In this document: positions 1 through 8,991 of the stretch, one piece after another | Layout: every line of letters starts with the position of its first letter | Position numbering within the stretch: position 1 is the first letter of the stretch | From: Arthrobacter sp. | GTDB lineage: Bacteria > Actinomycetota > Actinomycetes > Actinomycetales > Micrococcaceae | Direction of reading: 5' to 3' | DNA: 20,501 nt | Assembly (NCBI GenBank): GCA_018260285.1 | Contig: JAGLBH010000011.1 | Location: forward strand, 1,703 to 22,203 | Translations under genes and position numbers: made by a program | Notes under the pieces: generated by a model | The model's input: only the letters and a program-made list of their open reading frames with translations | What the model was told of the DNA's origin: nothing | Databases searched by the model: none

Positions 1-45
1 ATGAAGACCCAGGCCCTCGTCAGCTTCCCGGAGGCCCGCGCATGA
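1..45 (+). CDS. C-terminal tail of an upstream gene (partial)
   Basis: Frame 1 is open from the window edge and encodes 14 residues ending PEARA before a TGA at 43-45. The stop overlaps the murB start as ATGA, the translational-coupling arrangement used elsewhere in this window. The frame begins with an ATG at base 1, but a 14-residue gene is unlikely and this is more probably the end of a longer protein. In related actinobacteria a MaoC-like dehydratase often precedes murB; the tail is too short to test that here. Confidence 0.5.
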   Translation: MKTQALVSFPEARA

Positions 46-1124
46 GCCGCTCCTACGCCGCACAGACCCTTGCCGACCTGACCACCCTCGGGATCGGCGG
101 TCCCGCTCACCGGCTGCTCACGGCGGACTCCGAGCGCTCCGTCATCGAGTCGGTCACCGCGGCGGACGACGCCGGAGAGCCGCTGCTCGTGCTGGGCGGC
201 GGGTCCAACGTCGTCATCTCGGACGAGGGCTTTGCGGGGACGGTGGTTCACATCGCCTCCCAGGGCATCGAGATCCCGAACCCGGACGACACGTGCGGGG
301 GAGTGCTCGTGACCGTCCAGGCGGGCCATGAGTGGGACGCCTTCGTCCAGGCGACCGTGGAGGCGGGCCTCAAGGGCCTGGAGACCCTCTCGGGCATTCC
401 CGGGTCCGCCGGGGCCACGCCGGTCCAGAACGTGGGAGCCTACGGGGCTGAGGTGGCCTCGTTCATCCACTCCGTGCGCACGTGGGACCGCGAGACGCGG
501 GCCGTCAAGACGTTCGCCCCCTCCGAGCTGGCCTTCGGCTACAGGGACTCTCTCCTCAAGCAGAGCACCGTCAACGGGAGCCCCCGCTATGTGGTGCTCT
601 CCGTGACGTTCCAGCTGCTCCGCGGCGTGGAGGCGGGGGAGCTGCGCTACGCCGAGCTGGCCCGCGTCATGCGGGAGCGCTTCGGCGAGCGGCCCACCAC
701 GGCCCAGGTGCGCGAGGCCGTCCTGGGCCTGCGCGCGGGCAAGGGCATGGTCCTGGACCCGGCCGACCGGGACACCTATTCCACGGGCTCCTTCTTCACG
801 AACCCGATCGTCCCCGAGGAGTTCGCGGCAGGCCTGCCCGACGACGCCCCGCGCTACCCCGCAGGGGAGGGGCTCGTGAAGCTCTCCGCAGCCTGGCTCA
901 TCGACCGCGCCGGCTTCTCGAAGGGCTATGGCCTCGAGGCCGGGCGGGACGTGGCGGGCGGCCGCGCGTCGCTCTCCACGAAGCACACCCTGGCGATCAC
1001 AAACCGCGGAGGGGCGGGCAGCGACGACATCGTGGCGATTGCCCGCGCTGTGCGGGACGGGGTCGAGCGGGCCTTCGGCGTCGTCCTCCACAATGAGCCC
1101 GTGCTCGTCAACGTGGAGATCTAG
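42..1124 (+). CDS. murB: UDP-N-acetylmuramate dehydrogenase MurB
   Basis: Cytosolic FAD enzyme that uses NADPH to reduce UDP-GlcNAc-enolpyruvate to UDP-MurNAc, the second committed step of peptidoglycan precursor synthesis. The 360-residue protein has the FAD-binding GGGSNVV motif (52-58), the SGIPGSAGATPVQN loop (117-130), the YRDS motif with the substrate Arg (about 168), GSFFTNP with the catalytic Ser (about 250) and a C-terminal HNEPVLVN with the acid Glu (about 352). The layout is that of a type I MurB. A GGAGG lies at 30-34 ahead of the ATG, and the start overlaps the preceding stop. It converges on asd with a 3-bp gap, so no separate terminator fits between them. Confidence 0.97.
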   Translation: MSRSYAAQTLADLTTLGIGGPAHRLLTADSERSVIESVTAADDAGEPLLVLGGGSNVVISDEGFAGTVVHIASQGIEIPNPDDTCGGVLVTVQAGHEWDAFVQATVEAGLKGLETLSGIPGSAGATPVQNVGAYGAEVASFIHSVRTWDRETRAVKTFAPSELAFGYRDSLLKQSTVNGSPRYVVLSVTFQLLRGVEAGELRYAELARVMRERFGERPTTAQVREAVLGLRAGKGMVLDPADRDTYSTGSFFTNPIVPEEFAAGLPDDAPRYPAGEGLVKLSAAWLIDRAGFSKGYGLEAGRDVAGGRASLSTKHTLAITNRGGAGSDDIVAIARAVRDGVERAFGVVLHNEPVLVNVEI

Positions 1125-1127
1125 CGG

Positions 1128-2249
1128 CTAGAGCGTTCCGATCGCGATCTTGAGCATGCGGCGCAGCGGCTCGGCGGCGCCCCAGAGGAGCTGATCGCCC
1201 ACGGTGAAGGCGGAGATGTACTCAGAGCCCATCTCCAGCTTCCGCACGCGGCCCACGGGGATGTCCAGCGAGCCCGTGACGGCCACGGGGGTGAGCTGGG
1301 CCATCGTGGCCTCCTTGGTGTTGGGCACGAAGAAGCCCCACTCGTTGTCCTCGTCGATGATCTGCTCGATCTCGTCGAGCGGCACGTCCTTCGTGAGCTT
1401 GAGGGTGAGCGCCTGGGAGTGGCTGCGCATGGCGCCGATCCGCACGCAGAGCCCGTCGAGCGCCACCTGGTCTGCCCCGGAGAGGCCGAGGATCTTGTTC
1501 GTCTCCACGCCGGCCTTCCACTCTTCCTTGGACTGGCCGGTGCCGAGGTCCGCGTCAATCCACGGGATGACGGAGCCCGCCAGGGGCACCCCGAACTGGG
1601 AGGAGTCGAGCTCTGCGGAGCGCTGAGCGGCCAGGACCTGGCGGTCGATCTCGAGGATGGCCGCGGCCGGGTTCTCCAGCTGGCTCGCCACTGCGGCGTT
1701 GAGGGTGCCGAACTGGGTGAGGAGCTCGCGCATGTGCCGCGCGCCGCCGCCGGAGGCCGCCTGGTACGTCATCGACGTGCCCCACTCGACGAGGCCCTGC
1801 TTGAAGAGCCCGCCGAGGCCCATGAGCATGCAGGAGACCGTGCAGTTGCCGCCGATGAAGTCCTTGACCCCGCGGGCGAGCGCGGCGTCGATCACGGGAC
1901 GGTTGACCGGGTCCAGCACGATCACGGAGTCCTGCTCCATGCGCAGAGTCGAGGCCGCGTCGATCCACAGCCCGCTCCACCCTGCGCCGCGCAGCCTCGG
2001 GTAGACCTCGGACGTGTAGTCCCCGCCCTGGGCGGTGACGATGATCGGCAGCTTCTTGAGCGCCTCCACGTCGTACGCGTCCTGGAGCGCCGGGGCGCCC
2101 TCTGCGAAGGCGGGGGCCGCACCGCCCGCGTTCGAGGTGGAGAAGAACACCGGGCTGATGTCCCGGAAGTCGCCCTCGTCCTGCATCCTCTGCATGAGGA
2201 CGCTTCCCACCATGCCGCGCCAGCCAACAAATCCCACAGAATACGTCAT
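1128..2249 (-). CDS. asd: Aspartate-semialdehyde dehydrogenase
   Basis: Reduces aspartyl phosphate to aspartate semialdehyde with NADPH, the branch point to lysine/diaminopimelate, threonine and methionine. The 373-residue protein has the nucleotide-binding [14 protein letters not shown] (9-22), the active-site GGNCTVSC with Cys136, the loop [15 protein letters not shown] (165-179) and [11 protein letters not shown] with the substrate Arg270 and catalytic His277. These motifs and the length match the E. coli-type enzyme rather than the shorter Asd (about 340 residues) familiar from mycobacteria and corynebacteria. It starts 9 bp after the folA stop, so it is the last gene of the thyA-folA-asd run. 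Confidence 0.96.
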   Translation of the reverse strand: MTYSVGFVGWRGMVGSVLMQRMQDEGDFRDISPVFFSTSNAGGAAPAFAEGAPALQDAYDVEALKKLPIIVTAQGGDYTSEVYPRLRGAGWSGLWIDAASTLRMEQDSVIVLDPVNRPVIDAALARGVKDFIGGNCTVSCMLMGLGGLFKQGLVEWGTSMTYQAASGGGARHMRELLTQFGTLNAAVASQLENPAAAILEIDRQVLAAQRSAELDSSQFGVPLAGSVIPWIDADLGTGQSKEEWKAGVETNKILGLSGADQVALDGLCVRIGAMRSHSQALTLKLTKDVPLDEIEQIIDEDNEWGFFVPNTKEATMAQLTPVAVTGSLDIPVGRVRKLEMGSEYISAFTVGDQLLWGAAEPLRRMLKIAIGTL

Positions 2250-2258
2250 GGAACCACT

Positions 2259-2807
2259 CTAAGCCGGGCGGCGTCGCTCCTCGAAACGGTAGCGGACGCC
2301 TGTCCGCGATGTGTGCCACGCGGTCTCGCCGGGGCCCTGTTCGGGGCTGCTCCACGCCGTCGCCCACGAGGGGTCCAGGGCGGGCGCGTGCGTGTCGCCG
2401 TCGATCTCGAGATCCAGGCGGGTGATCACCGCGCGGTCGACGACGCCGGAGCGCAGCCCCTCCGCATACACCTGCCCGCCGCCGGCCAGCCAGACGAGAT
2501 CGCCCCCGGGGGACTGGGCGGCAGCGCGGAGGGCGCTCTCGAGGTCCGGGCAGACGAGCGCCCCCTCGGCCAGGAAGCCCGCCTGCCGGGTGATGACGAT
2601 GTTCGTGCGGCCCGCGAAGGGGCGGTAGGCCGAGGGGATGGACTCCCACGTGCGGCGGCCCATGATGACGGGATGCCCCATCGTCTGCTCCACGAAGAAG
2701 GCCATGTCCTCCGGCACGTGCCACGGCATGGTCCCGCCGCGGCCGATGACGCCGCCGTGCGCCTGGGCCCAGATGGCCGCGACCTCGGGGGCCTCGGAGC
2801 CCGTCAT
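2259..2807 (-). CDS. folA: Dihydrofolate reductase
   Basis: Regenerates tetrahydrofolate from the dihydrofolate made by ThyA. The 182-residue protein shows the DHFR core: AIWAQ near the N-terminus, [12 protein letters not shown] with the proton-donor Asp at about 34, [15 protein letters not shown] (44-58) for NADPH binding, the TNIVITRQ strand and the [13 protein letters not shown] glycine-rich turn. The open frame runs further upstream, but the ATG at 2807 overlaps the thyA stop as ATGA and gives the normal family length. Pairing with thyA is a widespread arrangement and couples dTMP synthesis to folate recycling. Confidence 0.96.
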   Translation of the reverse strand: MTGSEAPEVAAIWAQAHGGVIGRGGTMPWHVPEDMAFFVEQTMGHPVIMGRRTWESIPSAYRPFAGRTNIVITRQAGFLAEGALVCPDLESALRAAAQSPGGDLVWLAGGGQVYAEGLRSGVVDRAVITRLDLEIDGDTHAPALDPSWATAWSSPEQGPGETAWHTSRTGVRYRFEERRRPA

Positions 2808-3619
2808 ACCGCCACCTGCCCGGCGATGTGCGGGTGGTGCTCGTACCCCTGCACCTCGAAGTCCTCGTAGGCGTAGTCGAAGATCGTCTCGGGGCGCCGC
2901 GTGATCTTCAGCTGCGGGGAGGGGAAGGGCGTGCGGGAGAGCTGCAGCTCCACCTGCTCCCGGTGGTTGTCGTAGATGTGGCAGTCCCCGCCGGTCCAGA
3001 CGAGGTCCCCCGGCTGGAGGCCTGTCTGCTGCGCCACCATGTGGGTCAGCAGGGCGTAGGAGGCGATGTTGAACGGGACCCCGAGGAACATGTCCGCGCT
3101 GCGCTGGTAGATCTGGCAGGAGAGGCGGCCGTCCGCCACGTAGAACTGGAAGAAGGCGTGGCACGGGGGCAGAGCCATCTCGGGGATCTGCGCCACGTTC
3201 CAGGCCGAGACGATGAGCCTGCGGGAGTCGGGGTTCGTCCTGATCTGCTCCACCACCTGGGCGATCTGGTCCACGCTCTCCCCGTCCCCGACGGGCCACG
3301 AGCGCCACTGCACTCCGTAGACGGGGCCGAGCTCGCCGTCGTCGTCCGCCCACTCGTTCCAGATGCGCACGCCCTGCTCCTGGAGCCAGGAGACGTTGGA
3401 CTCGCCGCGGAGGAACCAGAGCAGCTCGAGCGCCACCGACTTGAAGTGCACGCGCTTGGTGGTGATGAGGGGGAAGCCCTGCCCGAGGTCGTAGCGGAGC
3501 TGGGCCCCGAAGAGGCTCGTGGTGCCGGTGCCCGTGCGGTCGGACTTGTGGGTGCCCGTCTCGAGCACGTGGCGCAGCAGGTCCTCGTAGGGGGCGGACT
3601 GGGAGGTGAACTCGCTCAT
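2804..3619 (-). CDS. thyA: Thymidylate synthase (folate-dependent, ThyA)
   Basis: Methylates dUMP to dTMP with methylene-tetrahydrofolate, releasing dihydrofolate. The 271-residue protein (E. coli 264) carries the N-terminal DRTGTGT phosphate loop (27-33), the catalytic [13 protein letters not shown] with Cys153, [20 protein letters not shown] (169-188) and GDCHIYDNH (211-219). The third residue of that last motif is Cys where many homologues have Ala. The frame is open for 54 codons upstream, but that part is an antisense-like Arg/Pro-rich stretch. The ATG at 3619 has AGAAGGA ahead of it and overlaps the preceding gene's stop. Confidence 0.97.
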   Translation of the reverse strand: MSEFTSQSAPYEDLLRHVLETGTHKSDRTGTGTTSLFGAQLRYDLGQGFPLITTKRVHFKSVALELLWFLRGESNVSWLQEQGVRIWNEWADDDGELGPVYGVQWRSWPVGDGESVDQIAQVVEQIRTNPDSRRLIVSAWNVAQIPEMALPPCHAFFQFYVADGRLSCQIYQRSADMFLGVPFNIASYALLTHMVAQQTGLQPGDLVWTGGDCHIYDNHREQVELQLSRTPFPSPQLKITRRPETIFDYAYEDFEVQGYEHHPHIAGQVAV

Positions 3620-4092
3620 GGCTGGTCCTTCTCGGCAGGAGTGGAGAGCGCGGGGCGCAGGATGCGCTGGGCGCGGAAGTGGTTGGCGACGAGCCCGACG
3701 GCGAGGGCCATGTACACCAGGCCCAGCCACGCGCTGAACGTCGTGGGGCGCAGCCAGCCGAGGACGGCGATATTGGAGCACATCACCGTCAGGAGGAGGG
3801 CCACCCGCGCGGGCAGCGGGGCGAGGATGTCAGCGGCTCTCGGCGCCCACCGGGTGAGCCCGAGTGCCCCTGCCCACACGGCGAGCCCCGCGAGCGGGTA
3901 GGCGTAGTACGCCAGGGAGTCGCGCCGGATGTACACGCCCTCGCCGGAGAGGGCCAGCCACTCCGCGGGCATGGGGTCCTGGACGAAGGGGCGCATGCAC
4001 ACCCCGAAGACGAGCGTGCCGCAGGCGACGACGCCGGCCCCCCACAGCCAGCGCCGTGAGGACCGCTGCCGCTGCTGCGGGCTCAACAGCAT
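3616..4092 (-). CDS. Small integral membrane protein of unknown function
   Basis: A 158-residue protein that I do not recognise. Hydrophobic segments at about residues 15-33, 61-80, 94-112 and 118-138 suggest four membrane spans. A basic N-terminus (QQRQRSSRR) would be cytosolic. Between spans 1 and 2 lies a loop of about 25 residues with Trp, Glu and Tyr. Its stop overlaps the thyA ATG, and it begins 11 bp after mutT1 with GAGAGAG as a weak ribosome binding site, so it is clearly inside the operon. The ATG at 4092 is chosen because upstream sequence belongs to mutT1 in another frame. A loose resemblance to DUF1648/SdpI-type membrane proteins cannot be confirmed here. Confidence 0.8.
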   Translation of the reverse strand: MLLSPQQRQRSSRRWLWGAGVVACGTLVFGVCMRPFVQDPMPAEWLALSGEGVYIRRDSLAYYAYPLAGLAVWAGALGLTRWAPRAADILAPLPARVALLLTVMCSNIAVLGWLRPTTFSAWLGLVYMALAVGLVANHFRAQRILRPALSTPAEKDQP

Positions 4093-4103
4093 GGGCGTCT
4101 CTC

Positions 4104-5096
4104 TCAATCGTCGAAGGGCTCGTGGATCTCGAAGGCCAGCACGCGGCCCGGGCGAGAGATCGGCTGATGGCAGACGAGCACGGCGCCGGGCCGCAGGTAG
4201 GGGTCCTCTGAGGGGAGGGCGCCTGCGGCGTCGTTGAGCGCGGCGGAGCGGAGCACGTCGAGGACGATCGGCATGACGGGCCGGTGGCCGCAGTAGACGG
4301 TCACGCGAGAGGCGGTGAGCAGCTTGCCGAACTTGGCGGCTGTCTTCTGGGGGTTGCTCTTCGCAGCCCGCTCCGTGAAGGAGTCCACCATCTTGACCCG
4401 GGGGCTCGTCGCCTTGATGTAGGGCTGCATGGTCTGGACGCAGCGCACCCACGGGCTGGTCACCACGCGCTGGGGCTCCCAGCAGGCGATGAGGTCCCGC
4501 AGGGCCTTGGCCTGGCGGAAGCCCGAGGGGGCCAGAGGGCGCTCGCCCTCGGGCTTGGTCCACTGCGATCGCGGCTTGGCCTTGGCGTGCCGGGTGATGA
4601 CGAGGGGCATGGTCTGCAGGAGCCCCTGCTTGTAGGCCGCCTCCAGGTAGTCCAGCGGAGGAATGTCAGAGGGGTTCGTCAGGGCCCGGCGCGCCTCGTC
4701 GGGCGTCATCCAGGCGACCTTGTCCACTTCGCCGTGATCAGGCTTGGGCCGCTGGTCCGAGGCCTGGACCGCCCAGTAGTAGACGGACTTGGGCCCGGCG
4801 GAGACGGAGTAGTGGATCGAGGGCAGGGGCAGCCCCAGCCGCGCCGAGATCCCCACCTCTTCGCGGATCTCCCGGACAGCGCACTGGGGGAGGGTCTCTC
4901 CCTGGTCGAGCTTGCCCTTGGGCCAGGACCAGTCGTCATAGCGGGGGCGGTGGATGACGAGGACGCGCAGCCCGCCGTCGGACACCTTCCAGAGGATCCC
5001 GCCGGCTGCCAGAACGCGGTCGCTCGCGGAGCGGACGTGCACGGTGAGCGTCTGGGGGAAGACGGCGGCGGCTGCGCCGGTCTTGGGGTTGATCAC
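4104..5096 (-). CDS. mutT1: MutT1-type Nudix hydrolase fused to a histidine phosphatase domain
   Basis: The 330-residue two-domain protein has an N-terminal Nudix domain with a perfect Nudix box at residues 61-83 (G, five residues, E, seven residues, REIREEVGI). The C-terminal histidine phosphatase domain carries TRHAK (168-172, catalytic His170), TSPWVRC (213-219) and a second-His motif CGHRP at about 269-273. Mycobacterial MutT1 has this architecture: the Nudix part attacks 8-oxo-(d)GTP and the phosphatase part acts on the resulting diphosphate, cleaning the nucleotide pool. In M. tuberculosis mutT1 also neighbours ppk. The GTG at 5096 follows the ppk TAG by one base, with GGAAAG upstream. 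Exact substrates are inferred. Confidence 0.92.
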   Translation of the reverse strand: MINPKTGAAAAVFPQTLTVHVRSASDRVLAAGGILWKVSDGGLRVLVIHRPRYDDWSWPKGKLDQGETLPQCAVREIREEVGISARLGLPLPSIHYSVSAGPKSVYYWAVQASDQRPKPDHGEVDKVAWMTPDEARRALTNPSDIPPLDYLEAAYKQGLLQTMPLVITRHAKAKPRSQWTKPEGERPLAPSGFRQAKALRDLIACWEPQRVVTSPWVRCVQTMQPYIKATSPRVKMVDSFTERAAKSNPQKTAAKFGKLLTASRVTVYCGHRPVMPIVLDVLRSAALNDAAGALPSEDPYLRPGAVLVCHQPISRPGRVLAFEIHEPFDD

Positions 5097-5097
5097 G

Positions 5098-7314
5098 CTA
5101 GTTCTTTCCGTTCTTCGCGCGGGCCAGGAGCCACTCCTGGATGTCCTCGAGCGGGTTGCCCTCGGCGTCCCGGGAGTGGCGCTCCCACGCCCCGGACTGC
5201 GTGAGGTGCCAGCTGGCCGTCGTCTCCGCGAGGTAGCGGTCCAGGAGGGAGAGGATCTCCTTGACCTGGCGCTGGTCCCTGAGCTCCACGAGGGCCTCGA
5301 CCCGGCGGTCGAGGTTGCGGTGCATCATGTCCGCCGAGCCGATGTACACGCTCGTCTGGCCCCCGTTCGCGAAGACGAACACGCGGGAGTGCTCCAGGAA
5401 GCGCCCCAGGATGCTGCGGACGCGGATGTTCTCGCTGAGGCCGGGGATGCCGGGGCGCAGGGCGCAGATGCCGCGCACCACCACGTCCACCTGGACCCCC
5501 GCCTGGGAGGCCCGGTAGAGCGCGTCTATGACGGCCTCGTCCACCATGGAGTTGACCTTGATGATCACGCGGGCGGGCTTGCCGACGGCGGCGTTCGCGA
5601 TCTCTCGCTCGATCCGCTCGATGAGGCCCGAGCGCAGGGCGCGCGGAGCCACGAGGAGCCGCTTGAACGTGGACTTCGGGGCGTACCCGGAGAGCTGGTT
5701 GAAGAGGCGCGAGACGTCCTCGCCCACCTCAGGGTCAGCCGTGAGCAGGCCCAGGTCCTCGTAGTAGCGGGCCGTGCGCGGGTGGTAGTTGCCCGTGCCG
5801 ATGTGGCAGTAGCGTCGCAGGCCGTCCTTCTCTGCCCGGACCACGAGGCTGAGCTTCGAGTGCGTCTTGAGCCCCACGATCCCGTAGACCACGTGCACGC
5901 CGGCCTTCTCGAGCTTGCGGGCCCAGGAGATGTTGGCCTGCTCGTCGAACCGGGCCTTGATCTCCACGAGCGCGAGGACCTGCTTGCCGGCCTCCGCGGC
6001 GTCGATGAGCGCGTCCACGATCGGCGAGTCCCCGGACGTGCGGTAGAGGGTCTGCTTGATCGCCTGGACCTGCGGGTCCGCGGCCGCCTGCTCAAGGAAG
6101 GCCTGCACGGACGTGGAGAACGAGTCGTACGGGTGGTGCAGGAGGATGTCACGACGGCGCATGGCCGCGAACACATTCGCCGACTTGCTCGTCTCCGACT
6201 CGTTGAGATAGCGGTTCGTGTGAGCCACGTGCGGGCTGAAGCGCAGCGTGGGGCGGTCGATCTGCCCGAGCGGGGCGAGGCCGCGCAGGTCCAGCGGCGC
6301 CGGGAGCGCGTAGACCTCCTCCTCGTTCACGCCGAGCTCGCGGATGAGCAGAGCCCTCACGTTCGGGTTGATGTCCTTCGTGATCTCCAGGCGGACGGGC
6401 GGGCCGAAGCGGCGGCGCAGCAGCTCCTTCTCGAGTGCCTTGAGCAGGTTCTCGGCGTCGTCCTCCTCGACCTCCACGTCCTCGTTGCGGGTCACGCGGA
6501 AGACATGGTGCTCCACGACCTCCATGCCGGGGAAGAGCTGTTCGAGGTGGACCGCGATGAGGTTCTCGAGCGTGATGTAGCGGGCCACGCGGGAGGCCTG
6601 CGAGGCTGCGCGGGCGCCGTCCACGGGGATGAGGCGGGAGAGCTGGTCCGGCACCTTGACGCGCGCGAAGAGCTCCTTGCCGCTCAGCGGGTTGCGGACG
6701 ATCACCGCCAGGTTGAGGGAGAGGCCCGAGATGTACGGGAACGGGTGGGCCGGGTCCACTGCGAGCGGCGTGAGGATGGGGAAGACCTGCTCGTTGAAGT
6801 AGGTCGTGAGCCGGGCCTTGGACTCGTCGTCGAGCTCGGACCACTCCGCGAGGAAGATGTTGTGCTTCTCGAGGGCCGGGCGCACGGACTCGGCGAAGGC
6901 GCGAGCGTGGCGGAGCTGCAGGGCGAAGGAGGCGGTCTCGAGGGCGTCGAGCTGGTCCGTGGGGCTGATGCCTGCGGCGGAGGGAACGGCGATCCCCGTG
7001 GCGATGCGGCGCTTGAGCCCTGCGACGCGCACCATGAAGAACTCGTCCAGGTTGGAGGCGAAGATCGAGAGGAAGCTCACGCGCTCCAGAAGCGGCGTGG
7101 CCTCGTCCTCGGCGAGCTCCAGAACACGGGCGTTGAAGTCCAGCCAGGACATCTCGCGGTCGAGGAAGCGCTCCTCCCCGAATCCGCCGTCGGGCTCGAT
7201 GGACGGCTGCTCCTCCAGGAGCTCGATCCGGTCCTCCGTGGCGCGGGCGCTCGCGGTCTCGGACTTGGCCAGCGGGGAGCTGTGGGCGTCTCGAGCGGCT
7301 TTTTCAGTCGTCAT
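5098..7314 (-). CDS. ppk1: Polyphosphate kinase 1
   Basis: Reversibly moves the gamma phosphate of ATP onto polyphosphate. From the ATG at 7314 the protein is 738 residues. It shows the N-terminal [12 protein letters not shown] start of the family (50-61), the KTHSKLSL motif with His485 and [11 protein letters not shown] (501-511), and [10 protein letters not shown] with His642. The two histidines sit exactly 50 residues beyond E. coli His435 and His592, so both catalytic positions are kept. A TTG six codons upstream (7332) keeps the frame open, but GAGGGAG lies nine bases before the ATG, which is preferred. The first 45 residues are a charged, probably flexible extension. It follows mshD by 79 bp and precedes mutT1 by one base. 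Confidence 0.96.
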   Translation of the reverse strand: MTTEKAARDAHSSPLAKSETASARATEDRIELLEEQPSIEPDGGFGEERFLDREMSWLDFNARVLELAEDEATPLLERVSFLSIFASNLDEFFMVRVAGLKRRIATGIAVPSAAGISPTDQLDALETASFALQLRHARAFAESVRPALEKHNIFLAEWSELDDESKARLTTYFNEQVFPILTPLAVDPAHPFPYISGLSLNLAVIVRNPLSGKELFARVKVPDQLSRLIPVDGARAASQASRVARYITLENLIAVHLEQLFPGMEVVEHHVFRVTRNEDVEVEEDDAENLLKALEKELLRRRFGPPVRLEITKDINPNVRALLIRELGVNEEEVYALPAPLDLRGLAPLGQIDRPTLRFSPHVAHTNRYLNESETSKSANVFAAMRRRDILLHHPYDSFSTSVQAFLEQAAADPQVQAIKQTLYRTSGDSPIVDALIDAAEAGKQVLALVEIKARFDEQANISWARKLEKAGVHVVYGIVGLKTHSKLSLVVRAEKDGLRRYCHIGTGNYHPRTARYYEDLGLLTADPEVGEDVSRLFNQLSGYAPKSTFKRLLVAPRALRSGLIERIEREIANAAVGKPARVIIKVNSMVDEAVIDALYRASQAGVQVDVVVRGICALRPGIPGLSENIRVRSILGRFLEHSRVFVFANGGQTSVYIGSADMMHRNLDRRVEALVELRDQRQVKEILSLLDRYLAETTASWHLTQSGAWERHSRDAEGNPLEDIQEWLLARAKNGKN

Positions 7315-7393
7315 GCGTGCGTGCTCCCTCAATTGGATCTGCTCTTCGGGTCAGACGGGCGGTGGAGCCCTGTTTTTAAGCCTACGCGAGGCC

Positions 7394-8389
7394 TCACGGG
7401 TTGAGCGCATACATGACGTCGGAGGCCGCCTGCTCGAATCCGAGGCTCGCGTAGAGGCTGATGGCCCGGAGGTTGTCGCCCTCCGTGTAGAGCTCGACGG
7501 CGCGGGGCCCCTCCGACTGAAGCCGCTGGATGCCCGCCGTCGTCAGAATCCGCCCGAGGCCCAGCCCCTGCGCCTGGGGCATGACCCCGATCGCGTAGAT
7601 CTCCGCCTCGTCTGCCGTGCGCTTGAGCCAGGTGAAGCCGAGGATCGCGTCCGCGTCGTCCACCGCGAGGAGGAAGTCCTCCGGGTCGAACCACGCCTCG
7701 GTCATGCGCGCGAGCACATCTGCCTCGGTGAGCTGCCCCTGCTCCGGGTGGTCCGCGAAGATCACGGCGTTCGCCGCTGTCCACGCCGCCACGTCTCGGC
7801 GGGGGTCGAAGGCCCGGATCCTGAGGCCCACCGGAAGCGCCGGGGGCTGGGGGAGGGCGACGCCGCGGGGCCGCTCCATCTTGACCAGCTTGCGCACGGG
7901 GGCGAATCCGATGGATGCCGCCAGGTGCTCAGCCTCCGGCAGGCTTCCGTGCGCCCAGGCGCGCAGGCTGGAGGCGTCGGCGAGGCCGTCGTGGCTCAGG
8001 GTGGAGACGGCTGCCTCGGCGAGCGCCCGGCCCAGGCCCTGCTGACGGTAGTGGGGGTGCACGACGAGCTCGAGCGTGCCCTCTCCCACATCGGTCACGA
8101 CGGCCACTCCCGCGAGGGACTCGATGACGGTGGCGGGCCGGGGCTCGGCGGTCTCGCGTGCGGAGATGCGGGCCGGGGCATGGGCGTAGGCGAGGAAGGT
8201 CTCGACGGCGTCGTCCGCTCCGGACTTGAGCAGGAGGATCGTCTGGTCGGAGAAGGCGCGGGCGCCGTCCGCCTCGGTCGCTCGCTCCATGAGGTCCAGA
8301 ACATCGGCGAGGGCGTTGGCGTCGAGCGCGCCGCGCACGGGGGCGATGCTCCACACCGTCGATTCGGTCGGATCCACGGGTTCATTCAT
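7394..8389 (-). CDS. mshD: Mycothiol synthase MshD (tandem GNAT acetyltransferase)
   Basis: Transfers acetyl from acetyl-CoA to Cys-GlcN-Ins in the last step of mycothiol synthesis, the main low-molecular-weight thiol of actinobacteria. The 331-residue protein has two GNAT domains. The first has acetyl-CoA loop HPHYRQQGLGRAL (111-123). The second has YAIGVMPQAQGLGLGRIL (265-282). Between them is a motif typical of MshD: FADHPEQGQLTEAD (211-224) followed by EAWFDPEDFLLA. M. tuberculosis MshD is 315 residues. The ATG at 8389 has GAGAG just upstream. In Streptomyces and mycobacteria mshD lies next to glnR; here the two are separated by about 960 bp. Confidence 0.95.
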   Translation of the reverse strand: MNEPVDPTESTVWSIAPVRGALDANALADVLDLMERATEADGARAFSDQTILLLKSGADDAVETFLAYAHAPARISARETAEPRPATVIESLAGVAVVTDVGEGTLELVVHPHYRQQGLGRALAEAAVSTLSHDGLADASSLRAWAHGSLPEAEHLAASIGFAPVRKLVKMERPRGVALPQPPALPVGLRIRAFDPRRDVAAWTAANAVIFADHPEQGQLTEADVLARMTEAWFDPEDFLLAVDDADAILGFTWLKRTADEAEIYAIGVMPQAQGLGLGRILTTAGIQRLQSEGPRAVELYTEGDNLRAISLYASLGFEQAASDVMYALNP

Positions 8390-8474
8390 GCTCTCAAGCC
8401 TAGGGGCTGAGGAGGGAGAGCCCCTTCTTGTGGCGGGCTGTTCATGCGGCTGAAATCAGACTGACGCCCCGATT

Positions 8475-8502
8475 TTGACTTTCTCGTTTAGTCGTGTAGA
8501 GT
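8475..8502 (+). promoter_or_regulatory. Promoter of the 8509-8636 RNA candidate
   Basis: TTGACT at 8475-8480 and TAGAGT at 8497-8502 are 16 bp apart, matching the vegetative sigma consensus at 5 and 4 of 6 positions. The stretch is A/T-rich compared with its surroundings. It points away from mshD and toward a folded region ending in a terminator, with no gene of its own downstream. The expected start is near 8509. Confidence 0.6.
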
Positions 8503-8508
8503 TGTTTC

Positions 8509-8636
8509 TGCAGACGCGGTCCGAAAGGGCTGCGAATGATGAGGGGGATGCACCAGTTGGGGTGCCCTCGATACGTTCGACCCGTATGTCCTCCACCAAT
8601 GAGAAAAGGCTCCCGAATCAATCGGGGGCCTTTTCG
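8509..8636 (+). ncRNA. Candidate small structured RNA (unknown family)
   Basis: No convincing reading frame fits, but the sequence folds well by hand. A 5' hairpin has GTCC-GAAA-GGGC (8519-8530) with GCA/TGC below it. A possible three-way junction is closed by GGGGGA (8543-8548) with TCCTCC (8589-8594) and holds two hairpins: GCACC/GGTGC (8550-8565) and ATACG/CGTAT (8571-8587). An intrinsic terminator-like hairpin follows at 8603-8635. A promoter sits directly upstream, which predicts a transcript of roughly 127 nt. It lacks the GGTCAGGTCCGGAAGGAAGCAGCC-like core of SRP RNA (only a faint similarity near 8518-8533), is too short for tmRNA, and matches no riboswitch I know. Expression is inferred. 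Confidence 0.5.
8603..8635 (+). terminator. Intrinsic terminator-like hairpin
   Basis: A 14-bp stem pairs 8603-8616 with 8622-8635, with one T:G wobble and a 5-base loop. The lower stem is A-rich on the left and T-rich on the right (AAAA at 8604-8607, TTTT at 8631-8634), so it could act in both directions. It ends the RNA candidate on the + strand. Confidence 0.65.
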
Positions 8637-8991
8637 CTTGTCCGGCCAGGCGTCCGCGCGCGGCCCTGGCCCCTCTCGAGATGAGCCCCGAGATCCTGCA
8701 TGCAGACCGCTGTGGCGGCGTTCTCTGCAGTTCTCTGCAGGGGCTGATCCAGATCACGGCCGCCTTCTCCAGATCACGGACACCTTCGGCCCGATTTCCG
8801 CGGATCCGGGCTTGAAGGCGGCCGCGACCTGGACAAGACGGCCGGTTTGTGGATGCAGAGGATGGAGGCAGCGCTCGTCGGAGGCGAATCGGGCGTGACT
8901 GCGAGGGGCCTCGGGAGAGGTGGTCTTCAAGAACCCCGAGGAATGCGGGCACTGGCATACACACGCTGTCGCCCTGCACCGGGCCTTTCTC
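8637..8991. other. Gene-free stretch, nothing recognised
   Basis: No reading frame here has a credible start, codon pattern or known motif. Minor structure is visible: a 7-bp hairpin GGCCAGG/CCTGGCC (8644-8671), a tandem duplication TTCTCTGCAG (8721-8740) and a repeated CCAGATCACGG (8749-8759 and 8769-8779, 20 bp apart). These look like small local duplications. I see no transposase fragment, attachment site or broken gene. Confidence 0.5.

Noticed and set aside
1419..2870. 483-codon plus-strand frame opposite asd and folA
   Set aside because: It is a high-GC antisense shadow; the minus-strand genes have full catalytic motifs and tight operon spacing.
4954..7404. 816-codon plus-strand frame opposite ppk1
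   Set aside because: It is antisense to a complete polyphosphate kinase and has Val/Glu/Leu/Arg-rich shadow composition without any motif.
6806..8410. 534-codon plus-strand frame opposite mshD
   Set aside because: It is antisense to mshD and ppk1, with no domain and no start signal.
8510..8534. Signal recognition particle RNA core
   Set aside because: GGTCCGAAAGGGCTGC only loosely resembles the SRP domain IV sequence and lacks its GGAA loop and symmetric loop.
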